Of a stretch of 34,118 nt of DNA, positions 32,765 to 34,118 are shown one piece after another (positions within the stretch are counted from its first letter, which is position 1; each line of letters opens with the position of its first letter). This DNA is from a bacterium (GTDB lineage Bacteria > Bacillota_I > Bacilli_A > RFN20 > DUOZ01). The notes beneath the pieces are model-generated. The model did not search any database, had not been told where the DNA came from, and worked only from the letters and a program-made list of their open reading frames with translations. A program made the position numbers and the translations under genes. The stretch covers positions 1 through 34,118 of the forward strand of contig DUOZ01000062.1 of the NCBI GenBank assembly GCA_012838555.1, in the 5' to 3' direction.

Positions 32765-33437
32765 CGATATTTTAAATAAGTTCGACCTTAAAATGAATGA
32801 GAACAATTATCATTTGTATAAAACAGCTTTAACTCATTCATCTTATGTCAATGAAAAAGAACCTGACGCTGAAGATTATCAACGCTTAGAGTTTGTTGGT
32901 GATGCCGTCTTAGAACTAGCTATTACAGAATTAATTTATAAAAACACTAATCTTGATGAAGGAAATATGTCTTTTTTAAGACAAAAGTTGGTAAAAGAAG
33001 ATACAATTGCAAAAATTGCAATAGATTTAGGAATAGATGAATTAATTTTAATTGGTCTAGGTGAAGATAGAAAAAGACAGTCACTTCTTGCTGATGTTTT
33101 TGAATCGGTCTTAGGTGCAATCTTTTTAGACCAAGGATATAAGACTTCTTTAAGAGTAGTAAGAAAATTATTTTTTGATTTAATTAAGAAATGTCAAAAC
33201 GATATTACCCAAATTAGAGATCCAAAATCATTACTTTATGAATATATTCAAACGGATTCGCGTAATATTATGAAGTTTGTTACAATAAGAGATCAAATTT
33301 TACCTAACAACCGTCATTTATTTGAGGTTGAGGTCGTTATTGATGATGTTGTATACGGAAGAGGGAAAGGCCATAGTAAATCTGAAGCTGAACAACAAGC
33401 AGCTAAAGATGCCTTATCCAAAATTGCAAAAACTTAA
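32742..33437 (+). CDS. rnc: Ribonuclease III
   Basis: 231 aa, cleaves double-stranded RNA in rRNA and mRNA processing. Catalytic signature RLEFVGDAVLEL near residues 46-57 and the second acidic site DVFESVLGAIFLDQG near residue 125. The C-terminal double-stranded RNA-binding domain (about 160-231) has GRGKGHSKSEAEQQAAKDAL. The start overlaps plsX by 23 bases, with AAAGGAAG upstream, so translation is probably coupled. Confidence 0.96.
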   Translation: MELKKRIDDILNKFDLKMNENNYHLYKTALTHSSYVNEKEPDAEDYQRLEFVGDAVLELAITELIYKNTNLDEGNMSFLRQKLVKEDTIAKIAIDLGIDELILIGLGEDRKRQSLLADVFESVLGAIFLDQGYKTSLRVVRKLFFDLIKKCQNDITQIRDPKSLLYEYIQTDSRNIMKFVTIRDQILPNNRHLFEVEVVIDDVVYGRGKGHSKSEAEQQAAKDALSKIAKT

Positions 33438-33450
33438 GTGAGGTGAAAAA

Positions 33451-34118
33451 GTGGGTATCTTTAGAAGAATTAAAGAGAGAATCTTTGGAAGTAGTGTTGC
33501 CCAAAAAGATAAATATGTAGCAGGTTTAGATAAAAGTGGGAAAACCCTTGCTGATAAACTTAACGCTTTAACTGCTAGATATCGAACTATTGATGAAAAT
33601 TACTTTGAAGAATTAGAACAAATTTTAATTGAGGCTGATGTTGGAGTTAGAACAACATTAGAAATTATTGAACAAAGTAAAAAAGAAGTTAGATTACAAA
33701 ATGTTACAGATCCACTAGAAATTAATGAAATTTTAATCGATAAAATGTTTATAGCTTATGCCTCTAACGATGATATTAGCAGTGAACTTAACTTACCAAA
33801 TGAAGGTTTAGGTGTTATCATGTTAGTTGGTGTCAATGGTAGTGGTAAAACAACTTCGATTGCAAAACTAGCAAACAAATACTTAAAACAAGGTAAGAAA
33901 GTTTTATTAGCAGCCGGTGATACTTTTAGAGCAGGAGCTGTTGAACAATTAGAGATATGGGCGAATCGCTTAGGAGTAGAAATTGTAAAAGGTAAAGAAA
34001 ATGCTGACCCATCTAGTGTTTTATATGATGCTGCAGTTAAAGCAAAGAAAGATAATTATGATTTATTAATTTGTGATACAGCTGGAAGATTACAAACAAA
34101 AGCTAATTTAATGGATGA
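33451..34118 (+). CDS. ftsY: Signal recognition particle receptor FtsY (3' end outside the window)
   Basis: SRP receptor GTPase that docks ribosome-SRP complexes at the membrane. 222 codons are visible and open at the right edge. A short basic N-terminus (MGIFRRIKERIFG) replaces the long acidic A domain of E. coli, as in Bacillus; the N domain includes ENYFEELEQILIEADVG; the G domain has GVNGSGKTTSIAKLA near residue 128, AAGDTFRAGAVEQLEIW near residue 150, and DTAGRLQTKANLMDE at the edge. Starts with GTG after GAGGTG, 13 bases after rnc. In Bacillus smc lies between rnc and ftsY; it is absent here. Confidence 0.95.
   Translation, partial: MGIFRRIKERIFGSSVAQKDKYVAGLDKSGKTLADKLNALTARYRTIDENYFEELEQILIEADVGVRTTLEIIEQSKKEVRLQNVTDPLEINEILIDKMFIAYASNDDISSELNLPNEGLGVIMLVGVNGSGKTTSIAKLANKYLKQGKKVLLAAGDTFRAGAVEQLEIWANRLGVEIVKGKENADPSSVLYDAAVKAKKDNYDLLICDTAGRLQTKANLMD

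Noticed and set aside
1-34118. Use of TGA as tryptophan (mycoplasma code), suggested by low GC and compact genome
   Set aside because: Long genes such as priA, recG and rnjA contain no in-frame TGA, TGA ends several genes (asd, permease, rqcH), and Trp is encoded by TGG.
1-34118. tRNA, rRNA, CRISPR array, transposase, phage or toxin-antitoxin genes
   Set aside because: No direct-repeat arrays, cloverleaf sequences or such protein families were recognised on either strand.

Overview
The window looks like a chromosomal segment of a low-GC, spore-forming-lineage member of the Bacilli with a compact genome. Evidence seen directly: strongly AT-rich DNA, AGGAGG-type ribosome binding sites, sigma-A promoters of the TTGACA/TATAAT type, a T-box leader, a lysine riboswitch, and Bacillus-type genes (Spx, RNase J, NadK next to a CYTH protein, YlbD-YlbE-YlbF-RsmD, YlbJ, CotD-like and YjcZ-like proteins, RqcH, YloU-FakA-RecG-PlsX-Rnc-FtsY). 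TGA is a stop and UGG encodes Trp, so the mycoplasma code is not used. A lineage near Turicibacter/Haloplasma or other Bacilli close to the root of the Mollicutes would fit; that placement is inference. No mobile element, CRISPR array, tRNA or rRNA gene was seen.

Layout. 1-2746 (minus): lysC-asd-dapF, a translationally coupled diaminopimelate/lysine operon. 2849-4307 (plus): mnmL-mnmM, tRNA wobble-uridine modification. 4313-6633: a HAD phosphatase, a small membrane protein, and trpS under a Trp T-box leader. 6779-9177: Spx, a CYTH protein, NAD kinase and a membrane-anchored EIIB-like protein lacking its phosphorylation cysteine. 9286-12746 (minus): a Tyr/Pro-rich probable coat protein, maf, RNase J and peptide deformylase. 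12967-17905: a sporulation-flavoured block with a YjcZ-like peptide, a divergent SEDS protein, ylbD-ylbE-ylbF-rsmD, ylbJ, pgeF and a CotD-like protein. 17940-19562: rqcH. 19727-22331: a lysine riboswitch controlling a complete amino-acid ABC importer, which predicts a lysine transporter. 22454-24177: an LDH-fold dehydrogenase with the malate-type specificity residue, then a PhnB/VOC gene broken by one stop codon. 24239-34118: gmk, priA, rpmB, yloU, fakA, recG, plsX, rnc and the start of ftsY, matching the Bacillus order but without rpoZ, coaBC, fapR, fabD, fabG, acpP and smc at the usual places.

How the parts connect. Lysine supply is split between a biosynthetic operon whose aspartate kinase has a reduced regulatory region and no visible riboswitch, and an importer under an apparent lysine off-switch. 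FakA and PlsX sit almost together while fatty-acid synthesis genes are missing from the locus, which fits use of imported fatty acids. Two putative sporulation genes (9286 and ylbJ) have candidate sporulation-type promoters in the loop of the upstream gene's terminator, with the 3' arm of that terminator serving as ribosome binding site. No wholly new multi-gene system was found. The most interesting signals are proteins that keep a family fold but have lost or swapped a key residue (EIIB, SEDS, LDH, DapF) and these nested regulatory sites.
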